NCBI RefSeq assembly: GCF_945859685.1
Contig: NC_079148.1
Location: 9,052,001-9,116,000, forward strand
DNA length: 64,000 nucleotides
Reading direction: 5' to 3'
DNA from: Eupeodes corollae
Lineage: Eukaryota; Arthropoda; Insecta; Diptera; Syrphidae
Below are positions 1 to 10,926 of this stretch, one piece after another. The notes below the pieces were generated by a model. The model was given only the letters and a program-made list of their open reading frames with translations. It made no database searches and was not told the DNA's origin. Position 1 is the first letter of the stretch. Each line of letters starts with the position of its first letter. A program made the position numbers and the translations under genes.

Positions 1-10
1 GCAAGTTAGT

Positions 11-471
11 TAGCTAAAACACAAACACCCTTCAGCTTCGGCTTCGCCTGGATTTTACGAGTTCAGCCATAGCAATTATATGCATGCTATCACAATGAAG
101 CTTCGACCTTACGTTTCATTTGACAATAGTAAGGAAATAACGTAATGTTACGTAATGTGACTCCAAACGGAAGCTCTAGTTCAAATTTGCTGAACATTTG
201 CTTTGTTTGACTGCTCAACCCCTGTACAAAAGTCAACAAACAGCATACCTTTGCATTTGGAGGGATTGTTGTGTAAGCTACTTCCGCGATAAATTTAATT
301 TTTTCGATTTCAAAACTCAATTTTTTTATTTTAAGAAAAAAAAAACAGCTATTAATGACAGAAGTGCCATTTTATAAATGTCATATTGGAAGTGTCATTC
401 AAAACAACCTCGAAGCAGGCCCAATGTAACGCAGACGAAGCCGAAGCTGAAGCGTGTTTGTGTTTCAGCCA
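11..471. mobile_element. MITE family A, copy 1 (Harbinger-like, non-autonomous)
   Basis: The two ends are inverted copies of each other over about 40 bases. The left end reads TAGCTAAAACACAAACACC and continues into a CTTCAGCTTCGGCTTCG stretch; the right end is its reverse complement with a few changes, closing in GTGTTTCAGCCA and followed by TTA. The interior has no coding potential. Two related copies lie at 22787-23115 and 39500-39766. Copy 2 is cleanly flanked by TTA on both sides, the usual PIF/Harbinger target duplication; the left flank here is AGT, so this copy's duplication is not preserved. Confidence 0.75.
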
Positions 472-479
472 TTAGAAAT

Positions 480-990
480 TTACTAAGAGAGTCCCAAATT
501 GTAAACCTTTGCTAACTAGTAAATTGCTAATTGCCATTTATTAAAAAATCAAGCATACAAACATGTCTAAGAAGTGAAAGTTCGTGAAAATAAACAAAGC
601 AACTACACTTAAACAGACCTATTAATTGAAATTCTAAACTTTTGACTCGACCATTCAAACCACTGCTCTTATAAGAACAACTGTACAGATGTCATATGGA
701 TTTAGCAAATTGCTTAGAGTTGTGACAAATACGTCAAAAATAAAATGTGAAACAGCTCCATGAGCAAGAGCTAATATATGCAACATGAAAGGGACAAAAA
801 TGTAGGATAATTTTGACATTAAATAAAAAAGAGAGAGCCATACTTGACAGTTCTCTATATACCACTAGTGTAAGAAAAAGAAAATATTATACAATGTAAT
901 TGAAAAGCAAGACTCGATGAAATTAAATGAATATGAAATAAATTGATAAGAGTTAACGTTAGCAATTCTGTGATCTTAACTTAAGCAAAT
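480..990. repeat. Interspersed repeat B, copy 1
   Basis: Bases from about 486 to 725 match 36612-36860 closely, for example the shared GTGAAAATAAACAAAGCAAC and CTAATTGCCWTTTATT stretches. A second match follows: 955-990 resembles 36861-36900 around TGTGATCTTAACTTAAGC. The roughly 230 bases between the two matching blocks (about 726-954) are absent from the other copy, so this copy carries an insertion or the other a deletion. No coding potential and no class assignment. Confidence 0.6.
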
Positions 991-1010
991 TGTTAAAAGA
1001 TATTAAGATG

Positions 1011-2039
1011 TTAAAAATGGATTTAACATCTTACTAAATAGTTTCAAATTTTGCGCCTTTAACTTTAAGTAATTTGCTATAGATATATGTCTTCTAAGTT
1101 TTTGACATTTTAAATTAATAAACTTAGGTATGTTTGATTTTGTTGTTTGCACGTACTGTCACTGCTAAGGCGCATTTGGATAAATTGTTAGCAAAACAAA
1201 TTAAATTTTCGAAAAGTTATTTATTTTCCAAATATTTAAATACTTTCACATTCACTAAAAGAAAAAACAACACCTCCTCTCTGACTATAAGATTATTTAA
1301 ATATACAAAATAATTTCACAACTTATAACCAAAATGACAAAAAATATGATCTTTTGATAATAATAATAATATAAGCTTCTTAAAAGAACTTCTCTCTAAG
1401 TCTTGTTCTATAGAATTTGTATATTTTGTTTTGTTTAAACTTGAAATGTGTTATGTTATGAAATTTTAGAAGTCAAGGTTATTAAAAATAATATAATTTT
1501 ATTTAAATAAATATATTTTTGTGGGATTAATTTATAAAGTTTTGCTTTTTTATTAAATTTGTTATTTTGGTTTATTAATTTAAAAAAAATAAAAGAAATT
1601 ACAATAAATTAATTCAATTGAAATTAACGTTCTTACGATACAGCACCTTATATAAGTTGTTTGTTACAAAGCTATTTTGGAACAGGTTAATGATTGAGGT
1701 AAAACTATGTTAAATTTATATTTTAGATAAAATTGGTAAAATTGATTTCTTTAAACTTAATTTTAAAGCGACCTAACAACAAATGTCTCTAATTTATTTT
1801 AATGTTATAATTTCAATAAAAAAGATATTTTCAATTAATAAAAACAAATGTTCTATCTTGGTTCTAAAATTTACGCAGTCAAAAGAAAAATAGAAAAACA
1901 TTTCGGTGCGAAATTTGGTAATTGAAAAATAAAATGTTTAACACTTAAAAGACAAAATTGTAAATTTTTAATATTTATTCGTATACTACTAAAAATTTTA
2001 CTTCTTAAAGAAAAAGACCTTAGCTTCTAACCCTTTATT
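1011..2039. other. AT-rich stretch with no recognised gene
   Basis: Very AT-rich sequence with homopolymer runs and short repeats such as the AATAATAATAAT near 1357. I see no open frame of useful length, no transposon terminus and no exon-like segment. Confidence 0.6.
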
Positions 2040-2084
2040 GGACCATTTATCGTAGCTCTAATTTAGACAGAGTATCAACTTCTC

Positions 2085-2510
2085 GTGAATTTGATGCTTT
2101 GTCTGATTCCATCCAAAGAATTGTTTCGTCCTATCCTCACACTGAAATCGTTGTTAAGAGCGATTTCAATGTACACAATTCTTCATGGCTTCAACATTCA
2201 GGCCCGACAACACCCGATGGAGTGTGGAGTGGATCTGGTCAACGAGCTCACCCGAATATTAGACGTGGAAGGTCGAGCAGAAAACACTCTTGACTTGTTT
2301 TTTTACCTCTGACCCTGATAAGTACACTGTTAGTGTTCTATCTCCTCTAGGCACATCTGACCATTGTGTTATATCAGCAAATTTCTCGTGTCAAAACTGT
2401 TCCGTTAAAGAAAGAGCTCCAATTAGGACGGTCTCAATAATTACTTCAGGGTCTTCAACTGGTCACTATGCTTCCTCGATAGTTATGTTGACGCCAGCGC
2501 TGATATGATC
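2085..2510 (+). pseudogene. APE-type endonuclease remnant of the non-LTR element
   Basis: Two overlapping frames carry the hallmarks of the C-terminal half of a retrotransposon AP-like endonuclease. The block SDFNVHNSSW near 2160-2190 corresponds to the family's GDFN(A/V)H motif, with the glycine replaced by serine. The downstream block GTSDHCVIS near 2350-2375 corresponds to the terminal SDH motif. The endonuclease of intact relatives nicks target DNA to prime reverse transcription. Frame changes near 2290 and beyond 2400 and the missing N-terminus make this non-functional. Family assignment is firm; clade assignment is inference. Confidence 0.75.
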
Positions 2511-2899
2511 ACAAGTTTAATACTCCCGGCAATGAGAACTTTTATCCCGAAAAGGGTTAAAAGTATCAGACCCAAGGAAAATGCTTAGTTTGATGCGAGC
2601 TGTAAAGAGGTTATTGGGGAGGTTATTGAAGTAAGTTTCCGTTGGAAAAAGTTCAAACAAGCCAGGAAGGCCTGCAAGGCTCATATTCGACATAAAATTT
2701 TTACATGAACAAAAATTACGGCAAAAAATACTGCAATGTCCCAAAGGCAGTCAAAATGTTTGGTCATTTGTTAAAAACATGATAAATTCTTCCTCTTCAT
2801 CGGGTCCTACGCTCGTTGTCAAGGACACTTCTTTTGTTAGCTCTTAAGAGAAACCTTATCTCTTTGTTAGGCAGTTCGCCGCCAATTCTACGCTGCCAG

Positions 2900-4046
2900 A
2901 GAGTGTTATGACTCCGCCTGTTCTTCAGCAAGATAGTCATTCTATAGGGCCAATCTTTTTTCGCATCCGTACTGTGCCAAGAGTCCTTGGAGTTCTAAAC
3001 ACACATAAATCCGCTGGTCCGGTTGGTATCCTAGCTATTGTTCTGAAGAGGTGTTCTTCGTCGCTGGCAAAACCACTGCGTAAACTTTTCCTTTTTTTCC
3101 TACTCCTCAGGTCTCGTTCCGAGAGGATGGAAAACTGCATTTGTTCAGCCCATTCGCAAAAAAGGAAAATCTTACTCACCCTCTAATTATCGACCGATTG
3201 CACTTACGACCGTTTTTCCAAGGTCATGGAAAAGCTAATTAATTATGAGCTCAAGAAATATCTTGAAGAAGAAAGTTTCTTAATGCCCGTCAGTGCGGCT
3301 TTCGAAGCAATAGATCCACTGGTGATCTCATGGTTTATCTCACCGAACAGTGGAGCAAATGTTTACATCGCTTTGGAGCAAGTAAAATTATTGCACTTCA
3401 TATTTCAAAAGCACTTGATAGGGTTTGGCATCAGGCTCTCTTATCGAAAATGTGTGCTTTCGGTTTTTATGAATCCCTGCTTCATTAGATTAGTAAATAT
3501 CTCTCTGATCGTTCGATACATGTAGTATCGAACGGATTCAAGTCTGAAAACCATCAAATAAATGCTGGTGTGCCCCAGGGCTCTGTTTTATCTCCAACAC
3601 TCTTTCTCATTTTTATTAATGATCTCCTGTCTGCTACTTGTAATTCAATACATTGTTTCGCTAATGATAGTACTCCTAGCTTTTCATATTCGTTTTCATA
3701 ATCACATCCCTCTTCTTCGGACGTGGAACTGCAACGACAAAATATGATAAGCTCATTAAATTCCGACCTAAACAGCATTGTACAATGGGGATAAAAAAAA
3801 CCGCGTGGAATTTAATGCTTTGAAAACCCAATGCTGTCTTGTATCGTTAAAGCATCGAGGAGACTGAGCATCTCGATATTCTCGGTATGTGTATTACCAA
3901 CAACCTCTTGTGTCACGATCACATACGCGATGTCGCCAAAAATGCCGCAAGATGTTTAGGTTTCCTTAAGCGATGCAAGAAATTGTTCACACCTTCTGAT
4001 CTGTCTGTTATCTACACGACTTATATACGTCCAAAGCTGGAGTATA
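2900..4046 (+). pseudogene. Reverse transcriptase remnant of the non-LTR element
   Basis: Recognisable reverse transcriptase blocks occur in order, spread over shifting frames: a KSAGP block near 3010 (relatives have KSPGPDG), a NYRPIALTT block near 3187, a GVPQGSVLSPTLF block near 3570, and the catalytic position near 3656 reading FAND where active enzymes have (Y/F)ADD. The loss of one catalytic aspartate, together with stops and frameshifts, shows it is inactive. The thumb-like segment around 3880-4046 is a longer open stretch ending in a KLEYN block, where the 4048-5812 element interrupts it. Confidence 0.8.
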
Positions 4047-4047
4047 A

Positions 4048-5812
4048 CCAGAGAGAAAAAACTAAATGAGAGAGCCAAATTTCCTCGTCTCCGTCCCTTT
4101 GGAACCTCTTACTCTCATTTTTTATAGCGTGTTGAATTCGTATCGGTGTATACATGTTTTCACCTCGAAGAGGAGAGAGAATCGAGACATTTGATATTTC
4201 TTTCTCTCTCTGGTTTTCACAAATTAATTCTAGCAAACAATTTTCGTTTGTCAATGAATTACGGTAAACGTTAAAACGGAAGATTGTGGTGAATTTGTTT
4301 TTCTTTTCTCTTTCTTTGAGTTACAGATAGATGGCATTAACAACCAAAACCAGAAAAGATGTGTTCAGAAAGAGTGTATAACAAGGTTAAGGTTTTTTAG
4401 ACTAGACTTTATTTGTTATGAACAAGTACATGTTTTTTATAAATGTATGTTATGTTTATTCCAATAGTAATACCTTAACATAACTTAACTGCTGTTTTAT
4501 CTACAATATACTGCATTGAATTATTTAACATCGAATTAATTATAATAGGTGGAAATAATAAAGGTCTACAGTTTACCGGGAATATTAATATAAAATATCC
4601 ATATCTTCTGTAATTGCGGTATCAATCGATATTTTGTGGAACTTAGTGTTAACGTAACATTTATTTGTCATGAATTAGTCTTTCAGCTGTTTTAAACACC
4701 AACAAAATTAATTATGAAATTTGGCTGCGATAATAATTACTAGAACACAGCACTTTCTATGTTTATAGTTATTCAGGTTTAGCCCTTAACTTAGTTTTGC
4801 ATTTATTTATGAATAGCCTAAAAAGTTTAGCAAACATCTATGAAAAACCCACAATGTACTTTCAGAAAAACTCTAGTTAGAACTTTCCCTCACAGATTTT
4901 TCCTTGTCGCTATAACTGAAAGATAAGATATAAATAAATAATAGAACTGGAAAACTTATAAAAATGATGCATAAGACTTAAATTTTTGTTGAAGAACAAC
5001 AATCAAATCACTTATTTTCAGCATTTTGAAAATGTCGGTAACATAAAGAAAATAAACAACGAGTACACACAAATACAATAGGAATGTAAAAAAGAGATGA
5101 GTATATAAAAAATGTTTCAATGTTTCTGCGTTGTTTTATTTTAATCATCCATGTTTACATTCTTTAACTCTCGTTGTCAATGTTCCAGCAACTCTCGCAG
5201 CCAAAATTAAGTCGATGAACTCTGAAAATTGAACTAAATCTGAGTTTTTTTTTGCATTTTTCAACAGTCTGAGCGAAAATTAAACGCATAAACGCATCTA
5301 ATAATAAAACAAATAATAGTTGTAGTGCTTTCAGAGTTTTATGTTTCTAGGTCCTAATTCTTATTGCACCGTTGCACCACCTAATTTATTTTACTTACTT
5401 AATAATTAAAACTGGCTTCAAATAACTAACTAATATTTCTCTAAATGCGTAATTTACAATTGTTGCTAAATCTTCATTGTTCTGGCACCTAACAAGAGTA
5501 ATTAATTTCACTTCATATTCGAATGATATTACTCCCAAAGTAACACAATGAGAATACCAAAAAATTGTTCATCCACAATTTTGAATTTTCTTTGAACACC
5601 TCTGAACAAAATGGCATCCGCCATTTTTCGAAGGTGGACGCCATTTTTTTTAATGTGGGGAGTATGCACATCTTCTTGCATAAGTATTCGTTCCCCACAT
5701 TTTTTTTATATGGAGTTAATACTTATGCAAGTTTATGTGCAAATCGCAGCTTGTAGGCAAAAAGAGAGCAACCGTCGAAGTTGGTTCTCTCGTTTAGTTT
5801 TTTTCTCTCTGG
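4048..5812. mobile_element. DNA transposon-like insertion with about 31 bp terminal inverted repeats
   Basis: The element starts CCAGAGAGAAAAAACTAAAT and ends with the inverse, the two termini agreeing over about 31 bases with only a couple of differences. The pentamer TATAA lies immediately outside both ends (4043-4047 and 5813-5817), which fits a target-site duplication. It sits inside the reverse transcriptase gene of an older non-LTR element, whose reading resumes after it. Internal open frames are short and unrecognised, so it is probably non-autonomous. Near the right end there are nested inverted repeats (AATGTGGGGA at about 5653 with its complement at about 5692; CTTGCATAAGTATT at about 5678 with its complement at about 5718). 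A 5 bp duplication with this terminus does not let me name a superfamily. Confidence 0.75.
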
Positions 5813-5817
5813 TATAA

Positions 5818-6110
5818 CTAGCTTCAACATCGTCGTAAGGTTTCTTGTCTCACCCTTTTTTACCGTTATTTTATCGGTTTATGCTCTAGTGAAATAGCCA
5901 GGTGCATTCTTCAGCTTAAACAGTTCAACCGTAATACTCGCGCTTCTAGGAATGCTCATCAATTGCTCGAGCCCAATTTCGGCCGTACTGTCAAATACAG
6001 AGATTCGTTCTTAAGCCGTACTACGCGAATGTGGAATACCTTACCACACTCTGTCTTTCCTAGTCATTGCAATATTCAGTAATTCAAAATCAATGTGCAC
6101 CGATATCTCT
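5818..6110 (+). pseudogene. C-terminal tail of the split non-LTR polyprotein
   Basis: This segment encodes the characteristic tail of CR1/Jockey-like polyproteins: an FNRNTRASRNAHQLLEP stretch (5927 onward), then SRTTRMWNTLP near 6020 and a decayed FKINVHRYL near 6085. It continues the frame interrupted at 4046. A 30-base piece of the same region (CCGTAATACTCGCGCTTCTA) recurs at 14818, showing that this family left at least one other fragment here. Confidence 0.7.
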
Positions 6111-6181
6111 TTTTAAACCCTCTCTCCTCTTCCTGTGCCTCTTCATAATAAGAGCAGTAATATCGCCTTGAGTGTGTTAGG

Positions 6182-7082
6182 CTAGGTTAAAGTGGCTGTC
6201 CATGATGGAATCAGACACACTTTTTGAGCCAGAGCAGGGCATGTACAGAGAAGGTGAAGAACTGTTTCCTCGCCCATACAGCTTCTGCAAAAGTCATTTG
6301 AGAATACGCCTAGTCGCGCTGGTATGCTAGTATGTGCCAAACGTAGTAGAATGGGCTGCACTGTAGCGTTCCTGGCAAGTTCATCTGCCTTACAGTTACC
6401 TGGAATGTCTCTATGGTCCGGCACCCAGCAAAGGTGAATATTAAACTTTTGTGCCATCGCCATTAGAAATGATCGACAGTTATGGACTGTTACAGGGTTT
6501 GTAGAGACAGCGCCCAGAGATTTCATAGTAGCCTGACTATCTGAGAAAATACGGATATCGGATGTTGATATCACGTTTTCTTTAAGCCAGGACAAGACTT
6601 CTTATATCGCCAAAAGTTCCGCCTGCAGCACGCTACAAAGATTGGGAAGGCGGAATGAGAGACTCAATTTCAGTCGTTCAGTGTACACACCTCCACCAAT
6701 CTCTTCTTTTGTTTTTGAACCATCTATCTATATAAAAATGGATTGACTCATCTTTCAAAAAAGATCTAGTAGGTATAGAAATCTGAAAATTTCTGTAGTC
6801 TGTGTGCTTTGGAATTGACTCTAAATACCTAAGAATTACGTCGTGGCCAATGTTGTTGTAAGTCCACTGCGACAAAGCTTTGAGGCGAATAGCAGAGCTT
6901 GCAGCTATTTGTTTGCTAAAAATAACAAGAGGTGTTAGGTAGATCAAGGTGTCCAATGCCACAGATGGGGTCGTGCGATGCGATCCGCTTGTACATAGGC
7001 AAGCTGAACGTCGGACTTTATTCAATTTATCCCGGTTTATTCCTTTCTCTAAAGCAGTCCACTCTACTGCCACACCATACAT
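6182..7082 (-). pseudogene. RNase H and C-terminal domain of non-LTR copy 1
   Basis: The most open part (6595-6182) carries the RNase H core block FSDSQATMKSL and the downstream WVPDHRDIPGNCKADELAR, which correspond to the D and H...N..AD motifs of type I RNase H. The tail FCRSCMGEETVLHLLCTCP resembles the C-terminal zinc-binding segment (C..C....H....C) of the I/Loa lineage. Upstream, 7082-6678 holds the connecting region (TTPSVALDTLIYLTPL) that precedes RNase H in these elements. An in-frame stop separates the two parts and the first catalytic block (YTDGSK in copy 2) is damaged, reading as a decayed YIDRWFKNK. Confidence 0.8.
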
Positions 7083-7249
7083 TAAAATCGGTCTGATTGC
7101 CGATGCGTATAGCCAATGCGTGATTCTGAGTTGTAAGCCTCATTTATTACCAATAGCTTTTTTGGAAGAAAAGAGAGCTACAGTAGCTTTTTTGACTCTT
7201 TCCTGTACGTTGCGTTTCCAATTTAGTTTTTTTGTCTAAGACAAGACCT

Positions 7250-8600
7250 AGGTATTTAGCCTCGTCTGAGAATTTTAATTGGATTCCTTTAATATAAGGA
7301 GGGTTGACAAATGGAATTTTGTATCTCCTCGAAAATAAGACCAGATCGGTTTTGTGTGGGTTAACACCCAGTCCACACCGATCAGCCCAAAGTATTAGTC
7401 TGTCTAAGGCATTTTGTAAGAGTTTTTTTTAGGGTGTTAAGATGCTTTCCTGAAACTTTGAAAACAATGTCGTCCGCATAGACTTTCACTCTGAAACCCT
7501 CCGCATCCAGGCTAGTTAGGATTTCAATTACTACTAGCCTGAAGAGGAGAGGGGAAGAGGGGAGCGGTGTCCGTCCACTAACTAATCGTCTGCCAGAAGA
7601 GTTGCCCAGTTTTGAGTTAACTATTCTGCTAGTCAGCATTAAATGAATTAACTCCCGAAGCGAACTCTCTATATTTAGAGATGTTAGTGCAGATGTGATT
7701 ACAGATGTGTTCACGTTGTTAAAGGCACCTTCGATGCCAAGGAAAGCAACCATAGTGAACTCTTTATGATAGAGGGAATATTCGACAGTGCGTACTAAGG
7801 TGTGTAACGCTGTTTCCACCGATTTTCCTTTACAGTGAGCATGTTGAGACGAAGACAGAAGTCTTGTATCAATACTTGGATATCAATCAATCCTTCCAAG
7901 ATCTTAAGAAGGAATGATGATGGACCTATAGGTGGTAGACCTTTAGGATTGACTTGGGAGCATTTACCTGCTTTGGGTATAAAAACAACTTTAACTTCTC
8001 TCCATGCCGAAGGAACATGGACCAGGTTAAGACAGCTGGTAAAAATTGCTCAAGGATTGGTGCAATTATGTCAGAAATCTTTTGTATCTCGGCTGGTATT
8101 ATTTCATCTGGTCCTGCAGGTTTAAATGGTTTGAAGCTGTTCAGAGCCTATTGTAGCTTGCCCCTTGTGATCAGACCTTGTGGATATGTTGTGTTGGGAC
8201 TTGAACGTATATAACTGTTGCAAGTTTCGGTAAGAGAACTACCAGTAAAGGGAAAGTGTCCAGTATAGTAAGTTCAGCGATTTATTACATGAATTTGTCC
8301 AAGAGCCGTCTGCATTTTTCAAGCAGCTTGGCATCGCTGGATTAGTTGGAAGAATTTTCCCTAACCTAGAGGCTTCAGAAGTGTCTTTTACCGTGCCACA
8401 GAAGGATCGCCAGGAAGATCGCTTAAATTTCCTTAGTGCCTTCTTGTAAATTCTTAGGAATTCCTTGTAAGAGTCCCAGTGAGAGGCTAGTCTTGTGGCT
8501 TTGGCTAGGTTGAAGAGTTTTCTACATTCTTTCCAGAGCGAGTCAACCTCTGAGGCGCATAATTGTGGTTTCCTCTTTCCTCTTATGTGGACAGGCAATT
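7250..8600 (-). pseudogene. Reverse transcriptase and upstream linker of non-LTR copy 1
   Basis: The longest open stretch (7819-7382) contains METALHTLV, the palm segment FLGIEGAFNNVNTSVI (the first catalytic aspartate of the family's DIEGAFDNV block is lost, since DIEG here reads GIEG) and an intact FRVKVYADDIVF catalytic motif. The usual GTPQGG block is corrupted around 7560. Further upstream on the minus strand, 8598-8239 encodes the linker that precedes the reverse transcriptase (SWRSFCGTVKDTSEASRL), and the stretch between carries finger-domain remnants in other frames. Confidence 0.8.
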
Positions 8601-8610
8601 TCTAGCACCT

Positions 8611-9984
8611 AAGTGTACCAATGTAAATTGTTTGTATTTTTGAAACAAACAAGGTGTTACGACTTGTTATTAAAACATTAATTATTTATTTAAAAAAAAA
8701 CAACAATAAAATATACTGAAAGGGAGACAACAATTAATTAGTCTTTTTTTGTGTTTTCTAAGTTTTACAAATAGTCTCGTAAAATGTTTACACAATGTTG
8801 CCAAAAAACACAATGAACAAAGTCCAATTGACTGTTCAAAAAAAAAACCAACAAATTAAAAAATTGTCTCTAGCATCAGACCTAAGACAGATTTAAATCT
8901 AATATTTATAATTTGAATATAAACTGCGGCGGTGGGTAAAACTGCCATGTGATCTTGCGGTCTCGAATAAGATTTGAATTTTATTAATTGTTTTGTTGCT
9001 ATTTAACCAAGTTTTAGTAGTTTTTTTGTTAAGACATGCAAACAATAATTTAACTTTAATGAAATGCCGATTAAATTTACCAAAAAACCCAAATAAACAA
9101 ATTTTATCTGCATTTAAATAAGAACACAATAATAACAAAATTCTAAGATGCATTACTCATTCACATAGTTTTAAAATAAAATAATAACTTACTTTAATTT
9201 TTGTATTTTCTATTTGATTTTAAAAAGACAATAATACATTATTATTATTATTATCATCATTTTTATTTCTTCGACTATTTTTTTTGTATTTGTTTTTGTT
9301 TGAACTCATATTAACCAAATATAAACATAAACAATTTATTTAGCTCAAGGTCCAAAAATATTGAAACTGATCATAATCAACAAAATGTTTATACTCATAT
9401 AACATAATATTTTATTTAAAATTAAATTATTTTTTTTTGTTGATGAAGTGAGAAGTGATTGTTAGTGATTACACGCTAAACAAAAGTAGATATAGTTGGT
9501 GATAAATTAACTTAAAATGTTTATAACTTTTGTTTTATTGATGCATTTTTCTGAGCTTTTTTAAGGCTTCAAGTAAGATTTTTTCCTAAAACATGAATAA
9601 GTTTACTAAAATGAAATTAAAGACAATTTTAAGAGTTTTGTGTCTCTTTTTTAACTAAACTTAACCAATACTTCTTGACTTTAGAAACAATTTCAATCAA
9701 TTGCTGCTCGAAAAATTCTCTATAAGTATTTAATAACAACTTCATCATGAATCATTAAATGACTGAACAACGCTCCTTAAATGTTGAAATTTACTTCGAA
9801 ACAAAAAAAAAATAGTAATAATAATAAATCTTTTCGCGAAGTTCATACCGCATTTTGTTTTATTAACTTCCCATAGGAAGTTTAGTTTTAGTTGACTTTT
9901 TATTTCATTAGATAATTAATAACATTTTTTTACATATTCAATTAAGATATATAATACAAAACTTACTTAAGTTTATATGGTTTT
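8611..9984. other. AT-rich stretch with no recognised gene
   Basis: Lies between the two head-to-head non-LTR copies. It holds AT-rich sequence, A and T runs and an ATTATTATTATTATC run near 9239. I see no credible coding segment and no transposon terminus. The 84-codon minus-strand frame at 8899-9153 has a biased composition and no recognisable motif. Confidence 0.55.
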
Positions 9985-9989
9985 ATCTG

Positions 9990-10900
9990 GTCTATATACC
10001 TCAGCGATGGAGAGATGTAAAGGTAGTTTTCATTCCCAAGGCGGGCAAATCCTCGCGTGTCAACCCTAAAAACCTGAGACCTATTAGCCTATCATCTTTC
10101 ATTCTCAAAACTCTGGAACGATTGATCGATATCCATATATGTAACAGCATTGGTAAGATACTATCAATGTCTCAGCATGCTTACTGCAAAGAAAAATCGG
10201 TAGAAACAGCCTTGCACACTCTGGTAAAAAATACTGAATACTCCCTAGAGAAAAAGGAATACACTATGGTGGCCTTCTGGGATATTGAGGGCGCTTTCAA
10301 CACACATCCGCTATCACTTCTGCTATGACTACCTTAAACGTCGAATTCTCAATCTTTGAGTTGATTAATCTAATGCTAAAAAGCAGGATCATCAACTCTA
10401 AGAAGGGGGGATTTTTGTACGAAAAAATCTGTCGGAAGAGGCACTCCGCAAGGTGGTGTTCTGTCACCTCTCCTGTAGAACATAGTGGTTAACAAACTTC
10501 TAATATCCCTTGAGAGAGAAGGGTACAAAGTGGTTCCGTATGCCGTCACAGGAGAACATCCTAATACACTGAGAGACCTCCTCTAAAAGGCACTCAATAT
10601 GCTGACTAGATGGGCTGGTCACTGCGGAGTGCGGACTTAGTATTAATCCTCAAAAAACAGACCTCGCCCTTTTTACACGGAAATACAAGATCCCAGTAAT
10701 TGTAATACTTTCAAGTTGAAAGTTAAAACTTGAAGCCAAATATCTTGGTCTGAAATTGGACAAAAAAGTTGGAAACCTAACATTCTGGAAGGAGTTAAAA
10801 AAGCTACAGTAGCTCTTTTCCTTTGCAAGAAAGCCATAGGAAGCAAATGTTGTTTGCAACCTCGCATAACCTATTGGCTATACAGTATATACACATCGGT
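9990..10900 (+). pseudogene. Reverse transcriptase remnant of non-LTR copy 2
   Basis: Shifting frames contain NLRPISLSSFILKTLERLID near 10070-10130, then MVAFWDIEGAFN near 10265-10300 and GRGTPQGGVLSPLL near 10435. The catalytic motif near 10536 reads YAVT, so both aspartates of YADD are lost. At least three frame changes and several stops occur. In a live element this enzyme copies element RNA into the nicked target. Confidence 0.75.
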
Positions 10901-10926
10901 CATTCGAAAAATATTATGTAGGGGGT

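Larger units (their letters stand above)
2040..6175 (+). mobile_element. Degenerate non-LTR retrotransposon (CR1/Jockey type), split by a later insertion
   Basis: In order on the plus strand are remnants of an APE-type endonuclease (about 2085-2510), a reverse transcriptase (about 2900-4046) and the C-terminal tail of the same polyprotein (about 5818-6110). The tail resumes in the same reading sense directly after the nested element at 4048-5812. No RNase H motif was seen, unlike the three other non-LTR relics in the window. Frameshifts and stops are frequent, so the copy is dead. The 5' end, with ORF1 and the start of the endonuclease, is missing. A fragment with those missing parts, possibly of the same family, lies at 14996-15815. 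Confidence 0.8.
6180..8610 (-). mobile_element. RNase H-bearing non-LTR retrotransposon (I/Loa group), relic copy 1
   Basis: Reading on the minus strand the order is a linker between endonuclease and reverse transcriptase (8598-8239), reverse transcriptase (about 8240-7250), a connecting region (7082-6678), an RNase H domain and a cysteine-containing tail (6677-6182). The endonuclease is absent, so the copy is 5' truncated near 8605. Its 3' end, near 6180, has a GCCAC...TAACCTAGCC tail that matches the 3' end of copy 2 at about 12205-12225. The two copies therefore belong to one family and lie head to head. Stops and shifts make it inactive. Confidence 0.85.

Noticed and set aside
6949..8214. 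Plus-strand frames of 86-96 codons over non-LTR copy 1
   Set aside because: The coding sense is the minus strand, where reverse transcriptase and RNase H motifs are evident.
9855..9905. AACTTCCCATAGGAAGTTT as another tail of the satellite-carrying element
   Set aside because: Only this short palindromic phrase matches; the TTTCGACTC and AAATCGGACCCATTAC blocks of the family tail are absent.
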